DNA of 64,000 nucleotides from Aquificota bacterium (GCA_013153635.1 JAADDZ010000010.1:33184-97183), one strand, 5' to 3'. Shown: positions 8,499-18,457, numbered from the stretch's first letter. Notes: generated from the letters alone by a model not told the origin. Numbers and translations: made by a program.

Positions 8499-9161
8499 CT
8501 AATCAAAAATGATTTCCCATTCGGTTATAAGATGATTCCCTCTCATAAAGTGGGCTCTTAGTTTTGTTTTTACTATCTCATCTAGGGAATTAAAACCTTC
8601 ACCTCCAACTAAGGTTGGAGTACTGATTCCTCCGACTACAAAGGGCATATGTATTATCCTAATCTCATCTACCAAACCTAATCTTATCATTTCCCAATTT
8701 ATCCGTGAACCACCTTCTACTATTAGGCTTTTGATGCCTCTTTTGTATAGAGTATCCATCATTTTGACAAGGTCTACTTTTTCATCACCACATCGTATAA
8801 CTTCTACTTTTTCTTCTAGATTTTTTACTTTATCTTCTGGGGCTTTTTCTGAAGTGAAGATAATAGTTGGGGCGTCCTTTTCTAAAATATTCGCATTTAT
8901 AGGTATATCTGCCATTGCGGTAGGAACTATTCTCGTCGGGTTTTTTCCTTCTACATGTCTTACTGTAAGGAATGGATTGTCTGTTCTTATAGTTTCTGCA
9001 CCTACCATGATTCCGTCAACTTTTGCTCTAAGCTCATGGAGGTATCTAACTGCATCTTCGTCCATAAATTTCATTATCTCTTTGGAAGACACCCCTTTTT
9101 TTAAGGTAAGCTTGCCGTCTACCGTCACTTCAGAAACTATTATTGTGTATGGTCTACTCAT
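8499..9161 (-). CDS. stand-alone RibD-C-type pyrimidine reductase (riboflavin pathway)
   Basis: A 220-aa protein of the RibD C-terminal / dihydrofolate reductase-like fold. Motifs: SEVTVDGKLTLKKG, VDGIMVGAETIRTDNPFLTVR (the family signature) and LIVEGGSRINWEMIR (NADPH-binding loop). It would reduce the ribosylamino-pyrimidine phosphate intermediate of riboflavin synthesis. There is no fused deaminase domain, as in archaeal and some deep-branching bacterial enzymes. It lies 13 nt downstream of the phosphatidyltransferase gene, in the same direction. Confidence 0.87.
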   Translation of the reverse strand: MSRPYTIIVSEVTVDGKLTLKKGVSSKEIMKFMDEDAVRYLHELRAKVDGIMVGAETIRTDNPFLTVRHVEGKNPTRIVPTAMADIPINANILEKDAPTIIFTSEKAPEDKVKNLEEKVEVIRCGDEKVDLVKMMDTLYKRGIKSLIVEGGSRINWEMIRLGLVDEIRIIHMPFVVGGISTPTLVGGEGFNSLDEIVKTKLRAHFMRGNHLITEWEIIFD

Positions 9162-9174
9162 TATTAGTATCCTT

Positions 9175-9798
9175 TTAATCGTATTCTTTATTGTACCTTA
9201 TGTAAAGGTAAATAACTCTCTGGGCTAATGACAAAAATGTCAGTGTAGCTATTATTATATACCCTGTTTCAAGACCACCTAATATATTGAATCTCTCAAG
9301 TACAGCAAAAAATATAATCGCCATCATAGTCTCTGGTCTTCCAAAAAAACCTATGCCTTCTAAAGGGTCATTTATCTTTCCTTTTTCTCTTCGCGAAAAA
9401 CCTATCTCTGCATAAGCAACTGGTTTTATGAATGTGTGGAGCATATTAAATATTATAGTCAAGGCTGTAAGGATAGGGGTTGAGTATGTGATGCCGATAA
9501 AAAACAGTACAATCCCATCTACAAATTTGTCTGCCAGCCAGTCAAAAACTGCTCCAAATTTTGAGGCTTTCTCTGTTTCTCTTGCTACTACTCCGTCCAT
9601 TAAGTCCATAAAACCGCTCATAAATAAAAGAGTAGCCCCAGCAAGAGGCATCTTTTGATAAAAAAATACAGCAGATAGTACTCCAAGTATAACAGATATA
9701 ATGGTAATTATATTTGGAGTAAGGTGTGTTTTTACAAGGAGTAAGCCTATTGGTTCATATAGTTTTTTTAAGCTTTTTCGTTTTGAAGTTAGGTTCAT
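9175..9798 (-). CDS. CDP-alcohol phosphatidyltransferase (PgsA-like)
   Basis: A 207-aa integral membrane enzyme with the complete family signature DGxxARx8GxxxDxxxD (DGVVARETEKASKFG followed by AVFDWLAD), whose aspartates bind metal and CDP-diacylglycerol. Hydrophobic helices flank it. It makes a phospholipid head-group linkage; phosphatidylglycerophosphate or phosphatidylinositol-phosphate synthase are both possible and the alcohol acceptor cannot be read. It starts 10 nt after ilvC. Confidence 0.85.
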   Translation of the reverse strand: MNLTSKRKSLKKLYEPIGLLLVKTHLTPNIITIISVILGVLSAVFFYQKMPLAGATLLFMSGFMDLMDGVVARETEKASKFGAVFDWLADKFVDGIVLFFIGITYSTPILTALTIIFNMLHTFIKPVAYAEIGFSRREKGKINDPLEGIGFFGRPETMMAIIFFAVLERFNILGGLETGYIIIATLTFLSLAQRVIYLYIRYNKEYD

Positions 9799-9808
9799 GT
9801 TTTACCTG

Positions 9809-10822
<1,014 letters not shown>

Positions 10823-10836
10823 TTAGAAAAATGTAT

Positions 10837-11466
10837 TTAGTATTTTTTTATCAAAATCTGTTCTATTTTATAATTTTCTAACAAAAATTTAAATAGAGTT
10901 ACCGCTTGTTCTTTGTTTAGGTATATAGAATTAAGACCTATGATAACCTTCCCTAGGTCTATTACACTGTCTTTTGGTGAACTGTTCTTTTGGACTGCTG
11001 GTTTGTAATACACGAGTATATCCCCTTTTTGAGATTCTATTTTGTACTGGGAATATCTAGGTTTAGTCTTGGTCTTTATCAATATGTATACTTTTTTCTC
11101 TTTTTTCTCTTTTAGATAAAAATCTCCTAATTCTTCAAATAGCTGGTTTAATGTTTTATACAGGCTTTCTCCATCTCTTGCTAGCATACATACTATTTTT
11201 AGGGTGTACTGTTTACTGCTCAAGAGTTCTAAACATAGGTTGTAATCAGTTCCTATCCAGCTTATAAAGGGTCTAATGATTAGTGAATACTCTTTTGTAG
11301 GTAAAAAGTAGTCTGCATCATTTAGGTTGTTTACTACAAAGTCTGTTAGTACTTTTCCGTATTCAGAAAGTACATTTGCAGTTTGGGTATCTTGTATCCC
11401 TATTTCAGCAGGTTTTGTTTTTACAAAAAGTAGTAAACAGATAACTAAACTTATAAAAAGTTTCAT
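10837..11466 (-). CDS. predicted periplasmic protein of unknown function inside the ilv operon
   Basis: A 209-aa protein with a hydrophobic N-terminus (MKLFISLVICLLLFVKTKPAE) that looks like a signal peptide. No domain is recognised. The rest is mixed alpha/beta with Lys-rich stretches and a C-terminal segment LLENYKIEQILIKKY. Its ATG overlaps the ilvN stop by 4 nt and it ends 29 nt before ilvC, so it is translated from the branched-chain amino-acid transcript although it seems exported. Nothing ties it functionally to the pathway. Confidence 0.7.
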   Translation of the reverse strand: MKLFISLVICLLLFVKTKPAEIGIQDTQTANVLSEYGKVLTDFVVNNLNDADYFLPTKEYSLIIRPFISWIGTDYNLCLELLSSKQYTLKIVCMLARDGESLYKTLNQLFEELGDFYLKEKKEKKVYILIKTKTKPRYSQYKIESQKGDILVYYKPAVQKNSSPKDSVIDLGKVIIGLNSIYLNKEQAVTLFKFLLENYKIEQILIKKY

Positions 11467-12026
11467 TCTACATATTTTGCGTACTTATGTTTCGCTGATT
11501 CTCTAGATATGGCTAATGTTCCAGTTCTTGCTAAATCTTTTATTCCAAAAGGTCTAAGCAGGTCTATGAATGCTTCTATCTTGTCTATATCTCCTGTAAC
11601 TTCTATTGTATATGTATCTGTTGATACATCTACTATCTTTGCTCTAAAGATATTTACTAACCTCATTATTTCGTCTCTGGCTTTTTCGTCTCCTGTATGA
11701 ACCTTTATAAGGACTAGCTCCCTTTCTATATGAGGAATACAGGTTATATCTCTCACTCTAAGGGTTTCAATTAGTTTTCTTAACTGTTTTATAATCTGTT
11801 CTATTATCCGTTCATCGCCTTTTACTACTATGGTTATTCTAGCTATGTTAGGTTCATGGGTAACTCCTACTGTTAGACTTTCTATGTTATACCCTCTACT
11901 GGCGAATAGATTGGTTATACGAGCTAAAACTCCAAAGTTGTGCTGAACTCTCACTACTATTACATGTCTTCCTATCTTTTTGGGAGGTTCTGGTCTTATT
12001 TTGACAGTTTTGATTTCCTGTTCCAT
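11463..12026 (-). CDS. ilvN: acetolactate synthase regulatory subunit
   Basis: A 187-aa small subunit. It has an N-terminal ACT domain (RHVIVVRVQHNFGVLARITNLFASRGYNIESLTVG) and a second ACT-like domain (about 95-165), the arrangement of IlvN/IlvH. It confers valine feedback inhibition and stimulates the catalytic subunit. Its start is 3 nt after the ilvB stop. Normal length. Confidence 0.95.
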   Translation of the reverse strand: MEQEIKTVKIRPEPPKKIGRHVIVVRVQHNFGVLARITNLFASRGYNIESLTVGVTHEPNIARITIVVKGDERIIEQIIKQLRKLIETLRVRDITCIPHIERELVLIKVHTGDEKARDEIMRLVNIFRAKIVDVSTDTYTIEVTGDIDKIEAFIDLLRPFGIKDLARTGTLAISRESAKHKYAKYVE

Positions 12027-12029
12027 TAA

Positions 12030-13775
12030 TTACCCCACTAAATACATAGTTTCTGCTTTTCCTTTTTCTCCCGGATTTAAAATCATCTCTCTATAACTTT
12101 TTCCTGCTGGAACCATAGGGAGAACATTCTCTTCTCTGTCTACAGCCATATCTATTATAACAGGTCTATCGTTTATAGACATTGCTTCTTGTAGGACTTT
12201 TTTTACCTCTTTTGGTTTGGTTGCTCTAAGTCCTACCGCCCCAAAACTTTCTGCTAATTTTACAAAGTCTGGTTGAACAGACAAACATACACTTGCATAT
12301 CTACTATCGTAGAAGAACTCTTGCCACTGTCTAACCATTCCTAAGAATTCGTTGTTTATTATTACCACTTTTATAGGTATCCTGTACTGAACAGCTGTTG
12401 CTATATCTTGGATATTCATAATAAAAGACCCATCTCCTTCTATAGCGAACACTTCTTTTTCTGGTCTTGCAATTTTTGCACCTATGGCGGCTGGGAAGCC
12501 ATATCCCATTGTACCTAGTCCTCCAGAGTTTAAGAACTGTCTTGGGAAAGAATATTTGTAGAACATAGCTGTCCACATCTGGTGCTGACCAACCCCAGCA
12601 GTAATAATAGCATCTCCTTTTGTTACTTCATAGATTTCTTCTATTACGTATTGGGGTTTTATTATTTTGTCTGATTTTATGTAGGTTAGAGGGTGTTCCT
12701 TTTTCCAGTTTTCTATCTGTTTTAGCCAACTTTTTCTAGCTTTTTCCCACTGGATTGGGTTCTTTTTTAGTTCTTTTATTAATTTTTGTAAAACGATTTT
12801 AACATCACCTACGATAGGAACATCTACAGTAATATTTTTGCTTATAGATGCTGGGTCTATATCTATATGTATGATTTTTGCTTCTGGTGCAAATTCTTGT
12901 ATCTTTCCAGTAACTCTATCGTCGAATCTTGCTCCTACTGCTATTAGAAGGTCTGAATGATAGACAGCCATATTTGCGTAGTAAGTTCCGTGCATACCTA
13001 ACATGTGGAGTGCTAGAGGGTGAGTTTCTGGGAATGCTCCTTTTCCCATATTTGTTGTGGTTACAGGTATCTTGGTAAGTTCTACTAGTTCTTGAAGTTC
13101 TTTGGAGGCATCAGAGATGATAACCCCTCCTCCAACGTAGAGTACAGGTCTTTTTGCTTTTCGTATAAGTTCTGCGGCTTTTTTTATCTGTAGATAATTG
13201 CCTTCTACATGAGGTTTGTAACCGGGAAGGGATTTTTCTACTTCACTGTCGGTGGGGATTGTGTACTCTGATTTTTGCTGGGTTATATCTTTTGGTATGT
13301 CTACTAAAACAGGTCCCGGTCTTCCTGTTCTGGCTATGTAAAAGGCTTGTCTTATTACTAAAGGTAGTTCCTTTATATCAGTAACCAAAAAGTTATGCTT
13401 TGTTATTGGTCTTGTTATACCGATAACATCTGCCTCTTGAAACGCATCTGTACCTATGTAATGTCTAGGAACCTGTCCAGTTATGGCAACCATCGGTACA
13501 GAGTCCATATATGCAGTGGCTAACCCTGTTACCAGATTTGTTGCTCCGGGTCCAGAGGTAGCCATTACTACTCCTACCTTTCCAGTAGCTCTAGCATAAC
13601 CATCTGCCATGTGAGCCGCCGCCTGTTCGTGTCTGGTGAGTATATTTCTAAAAGGAGCGTTAAATAAGGCATCATATACCTCCATTATAGCCCCTCCGGG
13701 TAATCCAAAAACTGTATCTACTCCTTCTGCATTAAGTACATCTACAATAATATCTGCACCTCTTTTAGCTGTCAT
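12030..13775 (-). CDS. ilvB: acetolactate synthase catalytic subunit
   Basis: A 581-aa thiamine-diphosphate enzyme. It has an N-terminal PYR domain with catalytic Glu in [21 protein letters not shown], a central FAD/transhydrogenase-like domain, and a C-terminal PP domain with the GDGSF ThDP/Mg2+ motif ([13 protein letters not shown]). It catalyses the first common step of branched-chain amino-acid synthesis. It heads the leftward ilv run. An AAGGAG ribosome site precedes the ATG, and TATAAT-like elements occur in the 98-nt divergent region to the next gene. Confidence 0.96.
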   Translation of the reverse strand: MTAKRGADIIVDVLNAEGVDTVFGLPGGAIMEVYDALFNAPFRNILTRHEQAAAHMADGYARATGKVGVVMATSGPGATNLVTGLATAYMDSVPMVAITGQVPRHYIGTDAFQEADVIGITRPITKHNFLVTDIKELPLVIRQAFYIARTGRPGPVLVDIPKDITQQKSEYTIPTDSEVEKSLPGYKPHVEGNYLQIKKAAELIRKAKRPVLYVGGGVIISDASKELQELVELTKIPVTTTNMGKGAFPETHPLALHMLGMHGTYYANMAVYHSDLLIAVGARFDDRVTGKIQEFAPEAKIIHIDIDPASISKNITVDVPIVGDVKIVLQKLIKELKKNPIQWEKARKSWLKQIENWKKEHPLTYIKSDKIIKPQYVIEEIYEVTKGDAIITAGVGQHQMWTAMFYKYSFPRQFLNSGGLGTMGYGFPAAIGAKIARPEKEVFAIEGDGSFIMNIQDIATAVQYRIPIKVVIINNEFLGMVRQWQEFFYDSRYASVCLSVQPDFVKLAESFGAVGLRATKPKEVKKVLQEAMSINDRPVIIDMAVDREENVLPMVPAGKSYREMILNPGEKGKAETMYLVG

Positions 13776-13873
13776 AATTAACTCCTTGAAATTTGAAAAG
13801 TTTTAAACTTATATTATAAATCTATTAGCTATATTTTTATAACAGAAGTCATATAAGTAGAGGTTTATTTGTA

Positions 13874-15337
13874 TTGGAAGCAAAATTATCACTTAAAGAC
13901 GACCTTAGATTATTGAATCCAGCTTTAAAGTTTGGGTATGAGTACTGTATAAACGCTGGCTTAGATAAAGAATCAGCCTTAGAGTTTATACTCGCTTTTG
14001 ATGAGCTTTTATCTGATGTTATTCAGTTTGCATATCCAGAAGAAGAGGGAGAGATAGAGATAACTTTCAGAAATAATCTTTCTGAAGTAGAAGCTGTTAT
14101 ACAAGAGTTTGGTGAACCTTTCGACCCAGAAAAGCATAGATTTAGCAAAGAAAAATTTATCAAAGAGGGAAGCTTTGAGGGAGCAGGTCTAGAGGTTATA
14201 AAACATTTTGTTGACAACTTTATCTTTATGATAAAAGGTAAGGCAGGAAAAGAGTTTAGACTTGTCAAAAATATTAGACACCCTCATATAACAGAGATGT
14301 TTAAACCAGAAGGTATCAAAAAAGAAGAACCTGTAGGGGTAAGCTACAAACTTTTTCCAGTAAAACCTGAAGATGCAGAAGATATTGCAAAACTCATATA
14401 TAGGGCTTACGGATACACTTATCCGAAAGAAGATATGTACTACCCAGCTAAGATAAAGGAAGCATTAAGAGCCGGTCAAAAGTTCGGTGTTATTGTAAAA
14501 ACAGAGAGAGGAGAGACTGTAGGTTATTTTGCTGTTTTGATGAGTACTGATTCTAATATTGGTGAAGTTGGAGAAGTGGTAGTTTCACCTAAGCATAGAG
14601 GAAAAGGTCTTATGACCATGATGATGAATGCATTGATAGATATGGCTAAAGAAAAGGGTCTTTTGGGACTGTTCGGTGAAGCAGTTACTGTCCATACTAT
14701 AAGCCAGAAAGTAAATGCCAAATTTGGTTTTAAATCAACAGCTCTATTACTTGGTATGTTCCCCTACATTGAGTACAAAGGGTTTGATGTAAGACAGCCT
14801 CGTATCTCTGTAGTTATTGATTTTTTACCTTTAGTTAAAAGAGAAAAAGCGAAAATCTATGCTCCTGCAAAATACAAGAACATCTTAGAACAGATATATA
14901 AAAACCTTGGAATTAATCTGTCTTTTGGAAGGGAAAAAGCCCATCTAACTACAGAAAAATCTAATCTAAAGTTAGACATCAGTTTCAAATATCAAAATGC
15001 ACTAATCGTAGTAAACAGATATGGTAAAGACTTTTTCTCTCGCATAGAGAAAAACCTAAAATCTTTAAAAGATAAAAAGATAGAAGCTATTTTTATAGAT
15101 TTACCTTTAGACAATCCATATACACGAACAGCGGTAGACAGACTAAATGAATTGGGGTTTATCTTTGGTGGAGTGATGCCCCTTTTTCATAAAGAAAAGG
15201 ATTTTCTTCGACTTCAGTATGTAACTTTGGATTTTGATTCTAGATATGTATATGTTTACTCTGATATGGCAAAAAAGATAAAAAACAAAGTTTTTAGAGA
15301 ATATAAAAGATGGTTGAAAAACAGAACAACAAGCTAA
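13874..15337 (+). CDS. RsbW-like HATPase domain fused to a GNAT acetyltransferase
   Basis: A 487-aa protein. Residues 1-135 match the anti-sigma/serine kinase ATPase fold (HATPase_c_2): DELLSDVIQFAYPEEEGEIEI corresponds to the N-box helix, EFGEPFDP to the G1 region and EGAGLEVIKHFVD to G2. The usual N-box Asn is replaced by Asp48. Residues 155-310 are a GNAT domain (VVVSPKHRGKGLMTMM, acetyl-CoA loop). Residues 310-487 are a further alpha/beta part of unclear role. The start is TTG 13874 with GTAGAGG 10 nt upstream. The STAS gene overlaps its end by 28 nt, suggesting a coupled regulatory pair. Confidence 0.8.
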   Translation: MEAKLSLKDDLRLLNPALKFGYEYCINAGLDKESALEFILAFDELLSDVIQFAYPEEEGEIEITFRNNLSEVEAVIQEFGEPFDPEKHRFSKEKFIKEGSFEGAGLEVIKHFVDNFIFMIKGKAGKEFRLVKNIRHPHITEMFKPEGIKKEEPVGVSYKLFPVKPEDAEDIAKLIYRAYGYTYPKEDMYYPAKIKEALRAGQKFGVIVKTERGETVGYFAVLMSTDSNIGEVGEVVVSPKHRGKGLMTMMMNALIDMAKEKGLLGLFGEAVTVHTISQKVNAKFGFKSTALLLGMFPYIEYKGFDVRQPRISVVIDFLPLVKREKAKIYAPAKYKNILEQIYKNLGINLSFGREKAHLTTEKSNLKLDISFKYQNALIVVNRYGKDFFSRIEKNLKSLKDKKIEAIFIDLPLDNPYTRTAVDRLNELGFIFGGVMPLFHKEKDFLRLQYVTLDFDSRYVYVYSDMAKKIKNKVFREYKRWLKNRTTS

Positions 15338-15597
15338 TAGTAAAACCAGTATGGATTTTTAATACTTTCACCGTGTTTATTATTGAAAAAGAATTAGACA
15401 AATCTATAGATACTGTGGAAGTAGATTTAGTAGATACACAGCTTGTAGACACAGACGCCTTGAAGTTTTTGTACCAGTTGGCTGTAGGTGGTAGACAAGT
15501 GATAATTAAAAATCCTCCAAAGATAATGTTTGATGTACTTGAACTGTTAGATATTTTTGATGAGTTTTTCAAAGTTGTAAGGTTAACACGGAGTTAA
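15310..15597 (+). CDS. STAS-domain protein (anti-anti-sigma type)
   Basis: A 95-aa protein with the SpoIIAA/RsbV layout: beta strands, then VDLVDTQLVDTDALKFLYQL, which aligns with the phosphoacceptor segment of SpoIIAA (D57-S58-S59). The phospho-serine position is Thr48 here. The C-terminal part (PPKIMFDVLELLDIFDEFFKVV) is the usual STAS helix. It begins 28 nt inside the ATPase-GNAT gene in another frame, so the pair is made together. Likely role: partner protein switched by phosphorylation of Thr48, by analogy. No sigma factor is adjacent. Its 3' end overlaps the convergent TetR gene by 15 nt. Confidence 0.75.
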   Translation: MVEKQNNKLIVKPVWIFNTFTVFIIEKELDKSIDTVEVDLVDTQLVDTDALKFLYQLAVGGRQVIIKNPPKIMFDVLELLDIFDEFFKVVRLTRS

Positions 15598-16185
15598 CAA
15601 AATAGATAACTGACTTGTAACTTCTTGAGCTTTCTTTCTTAGAGAATAATTCATACCTTGCAACATCCAGTTTAGGGTGCATGATATTATAAAACCCATG
15701 ATTAGATTTGCTCCGATTTCAACATCTATTTTTTTTATTTCTCCTTTTTTTATACCTTCTTGTAATATGCTCTTTATACCTTCTTTGTACAAGTCTATAA
15801 CCGAAGCAAGAGCTTTCCTTTTTTCTGGGTCTCCAAGATGTATCTCATCAGAGAATATAACTCTAGGTAGTATCTTCGTTTTTTCTATCAGCTCAAAATG
15901 GTGTTCGTACAGAATCTTTAATTTTTGTATAGTATTTTTTCCTGTTTGGGCTTTGTTTAAAATATTTTCTAACTGCTGTTTTATATGAGAGATAAAATAT
16001 ACAAGCATCTGGTCTTTATTTTTAAAGTATTTATAGATAGCAGGCTGGGATACACCCAGCCTTTTTGCTACCTCTGTAGTAGAAACTTCGGATAGACCTT
16101 TTTCTGCTATTATATGTGCTATAGCAAAAAATACTTCCTCTTTTCTTTCTTCTACTGGCTTTCTTTTTTTCAATAAAATCCCCAA
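15583..16185 (-). CDS. TetR-family transcriptional regulator
   Basis: A 200-aa protein with a TetR helix-turn-helix at about residues 20-56 (STTEVAKRLGVSQPAIYKYFKNKDQM) and an all-helical ligand domain. The start is TTG 16185, directly next to the TAA of the DUF2231 gene, so translation is coupled. It is the third gene of the cytochrome-DUF2231-tetR unit and faces a divergent RND efflux operon. Two palindromes in that intergenic region are probable operators, making it the likely repressor of both units. Confidence 0.88.
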   Translation of the reverse strand: MGILLKKRKPVEERKEEVFFAIAHIIAEKGLSEVSTTEVAKRLGVSQPAIYKYFKNKDQMLVYFISHIKQQLENILNKAQTGKNTIQKLKILYEHHFELIEKTKILPRVIFSDEIHLGDPEKRKALASVIDLYKEGIKSILQEGIKKGEIKKIDVEIGANLIMGFIISCTLNWMLQGMNYSLRKKAQEVTSQLSILLTPC

Positions 16186-16674
16186 TTAATCATCATCATC
16201 GTGTTTGTATTTGTATACCTTTGAAGGCGTTTTGTCACATTTTACTCCTACTCCATAGTCGTAAACTAACTTTCCTCCAATCCTCCCTTGGTAACCTACG
16301 GCAATAGCTGTCAGTACTGCCACTACTAAGTAAATCAAAAACAATTTATATATCTGTTTAATCTGGATAAATACTCTAAAGCCTCCTATCAACAGAACTA
16401 TCCAAGGTAACAGCTCTCCTAACTCTTCATGTTTTTCAAGAAGTTCGTATGCTACTGTACCTTCTATAAATTCTTCTACCACCTCTTCTGCTTGAACACC
16501 TGTTACAAAAGCTCCAAACATAGCTATAACTCCACCAACCATAGTCCAAAAACCAGCCTGCTTTAGAGAGTTTTTGTTTAGTATAGTGCCTAAAATATCA
16601 AAGATAACAGAAGTGATGACCAAAGCAACAGCAAAGTGGACTATCGGTGGGTGAAATTGGGCTAAAAACTCCAT
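16186..16674 (-). CDS. DUF2231-family membrane protein
   Basis: A 162-aa protein with four hydrophobic segments. It starts MEFLAQFHPPIVHFAVALVITS, the His-containing opening typical of DUF2231 proteins, and ends in a soluble tail with a Cys and four terminal Asp residues (YKHDDDD). ATG 16674 is chosen, two bases after the cytochrome stop and 9 nt after AGAGG; a TTG at 16683 is possible but overlaps the upstream gene. DUF2231 proteins are inner-membrane proteins, often beside cytochromes; a role in electron transfer or metal handling is inference. Confidence 0.8.
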   Translation of the reverse strand: MEFLAQFHPPIVHFAVALVITSVIFDILGTILNKNSLKQAGFWTMVGGVIAMFGAFVTGVQAEEVVEEFIEGTVAYELLEKHEELGELLPWIVLLIGGFRVFIQIKQIYKLFLIYLVVAVLTAIAVGYQGRIGGKLVYDYGVGVKCDKTPSKVYKYKHDDDD

Positions 16675-16676
16675 GA

Positions 16677-17063
16677 TTACCAACCTCTAAAAAGACTGTG
16701 ACAGGACATACAACCTTGTACCATATTTGTATATTTTTTAAATGCTTCCTCTCTTTTTCCCTCTTCTATAAGATGAACTATATCCTCTGCAGAGCCATGT
16801 ACTATTCTTTCAAAACTCTTCATGTTTTTAACAAATTCTTGTCTCTTTTCTGGAGGAATATACTTTGCGGCTCCTCCCTTTGGCATAGGGTGGTCAGCTA
16901 TAGCTTTAGCTCCCTCTTTTACCATTAAGTCATTGTTCCAGATGAAACCTTGCAAGATTTTGAGAGTTTCAAAATCTACCTTTTGCATAACATCTCTCAA
17001 GGTTAAATCACCTGCCATTGAAAAAGTTGATACTGCAAGAACAGTTGTGAGTATTTTTTTCAT
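16677..17063 (-). CDS. class II (cytochrome c'-like) monoheme protein
   Basis: A 128-aa protein with signal peptide (MKKILTTVLAVSTFSMAG), a helical body and one heme site CMSCHSLFRGW near the C-terminus. A C-terminal CxxCH followed by xxFR is the class II cytochrome c layout (four-helix bundle). Periplasmic. An RBS AGGAGGG lies before the ATG. It is the first gene of the leftward unit with the DUF2231 membrane protein and TetR regulator. Binding of a gas or a redox role for the membrane partner is plausible but not shown. Confidence 0.8.
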   Translation of the reverse strand: MKKILTTVLAVSTFSMAGDLTLRDVMQKVDFETLKILQGFIWNNDLMVKEGAKAIADHPMPKGGAAKYIPPEKRQEFVKNMKSFERIVHGSAEDIVHLIEEGKREEAFKKYTNMVQGCMSCHSLFRGW

Positions 17064-17083
17064 TACTAACCCTCCTAATGAAT

Positions 17084-17105
17084 TTAGTTATAAAATTATA
17101 ACTAA
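17084..17105. promoter_or_regulatory. palindromic operator 1 (probable TetR site, cytochrome side)
   Basis: A perfect 10-bp inverted repeat, TTAGTTATAA then AA then TTATAACTAA, 21 nt upstream of the cytochrome start. It covers the leftward -10 hexamer TATAAT (17095-17100). A near-identical copy lies at 17162-17183. Confidence 0.8.
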
Positions 17106-17121
17106 TTTTATGGTGTGTCAA
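17095..17121 (-). promoter_or_regulatory. probable promoter of the cytochrome-DUF2231-tetR unit
   Basis: Reading leftward, TTGACA (17116-17121) and TATAAT (17095-17100) are both perfect, but the spacer is only 15 nt. A TAATTT at normal 17-nt spacing is the weaker alternative. The -10 lies inside operator 1. Confidence 0.6.
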
Positions 17122-17134
17122 CTAGCTTGTCAGT

Positions 17135-17163
17135 TTGACATTTTGAAAATTTTATCCTATATT
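17135..17163 (+). promoter_or_regulatory. sigma-70-type promoter of the second RND operon
   Basis: TTGACA at 17135-17140, a 17-nt spacer, and TATATT at 17158-17163. The -35 is perfect and the -10 has one mismatch. Expected start near 17170, inside operator 2. Confidence 0.75.
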
Positions 17164-17183
17164 AGTTATAAACTTATAACTTA
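17162..17183. promoter_or_regulatory. palindromic operator 2 (probable TetR site, efflux side)
   Basis: TTAGTTATAA, AC, TTATAACTTA: 21 of 22 positions outside the spacer rule match operator 1 in the half-sites except one base. It overlaps the end of the rightward -10 box (17158-17163) and the expected transcription start, 14 nt before the TolC start codon. A repressor bound here would block the efflux operon. Confidence 0.8.
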
Positions 17184-17197
17184 CTTAAGGTGAAAAG

Positions 17198-18457
17198 TTG
17201 AAGAAAGTATTGATAACTTTACTAACTTTCTCTTTTAGTTTCGCAGTTACCGTCGATGAGCTAATAAAAGAAGCTGTTAAAAACAGTCCTTACATAAAAG
17301 AAAAAGAGATAGATATGCAGGTAAGTCATCTAGATAGGAAGTCTTCTTCTGCAAACAGATATGGAGAGATAAAACTTTACGGTAGCTTTTTTAGGTACGA
17401 AGATAATAGGGTTTTATACCCAATAGCTGTTCCATTAAACCCTGCTGATTTGGTAGGCGCTCAAGAACAGTTTATAGGAGGTATAAGCTATTTTGTACCT
17501 CTCTTTATGGGGTTTAAAAATATAGAAAATGTAAAAATCTCTTCTATCAAAGAAAACATATCAAAGATAGATTACAAACTTACAAAAAACCAGCTTGTAT
17601 ACAACATCAAATCTACATACACAAAAATCCTAGAATTACAAGAACAGAGAAAAGCACTAACTAGTTATCTACAAGCTCTAAAAAAGCTAGAAGAAGACAT
17701 AGCCTACTCTGTAAGTTTAGGAAGAAAAGCAGAGATAGACCTTCTAAAAGTCCAGTACAACATAAAACAGACCAAAAGCAACTTAGACAAGATAAAGAAC
17801 TCTATCGAGTACCTCAAATTTTCATTGAAAACTTTGGTAGGGAAAGAAGATATAGATACCTCTTCCTTAGAACAGATAGAGTTTCAAGATATAAACCAAG
17901 AAAAAGAAAATGTAGATATTCATTCTCTAGAGAAGATTAAAAAGATAGATGAGATAGAAAAACTCCAGCAAAAAAAGTTAAAAATAGCAAAAGGGGACTA
18001 CTATCCTCACATATTTCTATTGGCTTCTGCCCAAAGAAATTATGGTAATGGAGAGTACAAAGACCTATACCAGATAGGCTTAAAGATAGATTATACATTG
18101 TTTGACTTTGGTAAAAGAAAAAGCAGATACCTAAAATCAAAACTTGAGTTATCAAAGGTGTATCTCCAAAAACGAAAACTAGTACTAGATACACAGGCTA
18201 AGATAAAAAAAGCTTTAGCCGATATAAAATCAGCTCAAAGCAAAATAGAAGCAACTAAAAAACAGTTAGAGTTAGCGAAAAAGATAGAAGAAACAGAAAA
18301 GGTGAAGTATGAAGAAGGGATTTCAGACCTTTACAACTATCTATATGCAAAAACCCAAGTGATTTCTGCCAAAAGTTCCTACTATACCGCTTTATATGAA
18401 AAACAAAGAGCCATCTATTTTCTTCAATACATTTTAGAGGAGTTTAAAGATGAGTAA
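17198..18457 (+). CDS. TolC-family outer-membrane efflux protein
   Basis: A 419-aa protein starting at TTG 17198 (AAGGTG 6 nt upstream) with signal peptide MKKVLITLLTFSFSFAVTV. It has the two-repeat helical OEP structure; the conserved segments LQEQRKALTSYLQALKKLEED and LYNYLYAKTQVISAKSSYY correspond to the paired long helices. It would be the outer-membrane channel of the pump encoded by the next two genes. First gene of the operon under operator 2; overlaps the adaptor gene by 8 nt. Confidence 0.87.
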   Translation: MKKVLITLLTFSFSFAVTVDELIKEAVKNSPYIKEKEIDMQVSHLDRKSSSANRYGEIKLYGSFFRYEDNRVLYPIAVPLNPADLVGAQEQFIGGISYFVPLFMGFKNIENVKISSIKENISKIDYKLTKNQLVYNIKSTYTKILELQEQRKALTSYLQALKKLEEDIAYSVSLGRKAEIDLLKVQYNIKQTKSNLDKIKNSIEYLKFSLKTLVGKEDIDTSSLEQIEFQDINQEKENVDIHSLEKIKKIDEIEKLQQKKLKIAKGDYYPHIFLLASAQRNYGNGEYKDLYQIGLKIDYTLFDFGKRKSRYLKSKLELSKVYLQKRKLVLDTQAKIKKALADIKSAQSKIEATKKQLELAKKIEETEKVKYEEGISDLYNYLYAKTQVISAKSSYYTALYEKQRAIYFLQYILEEFKDE

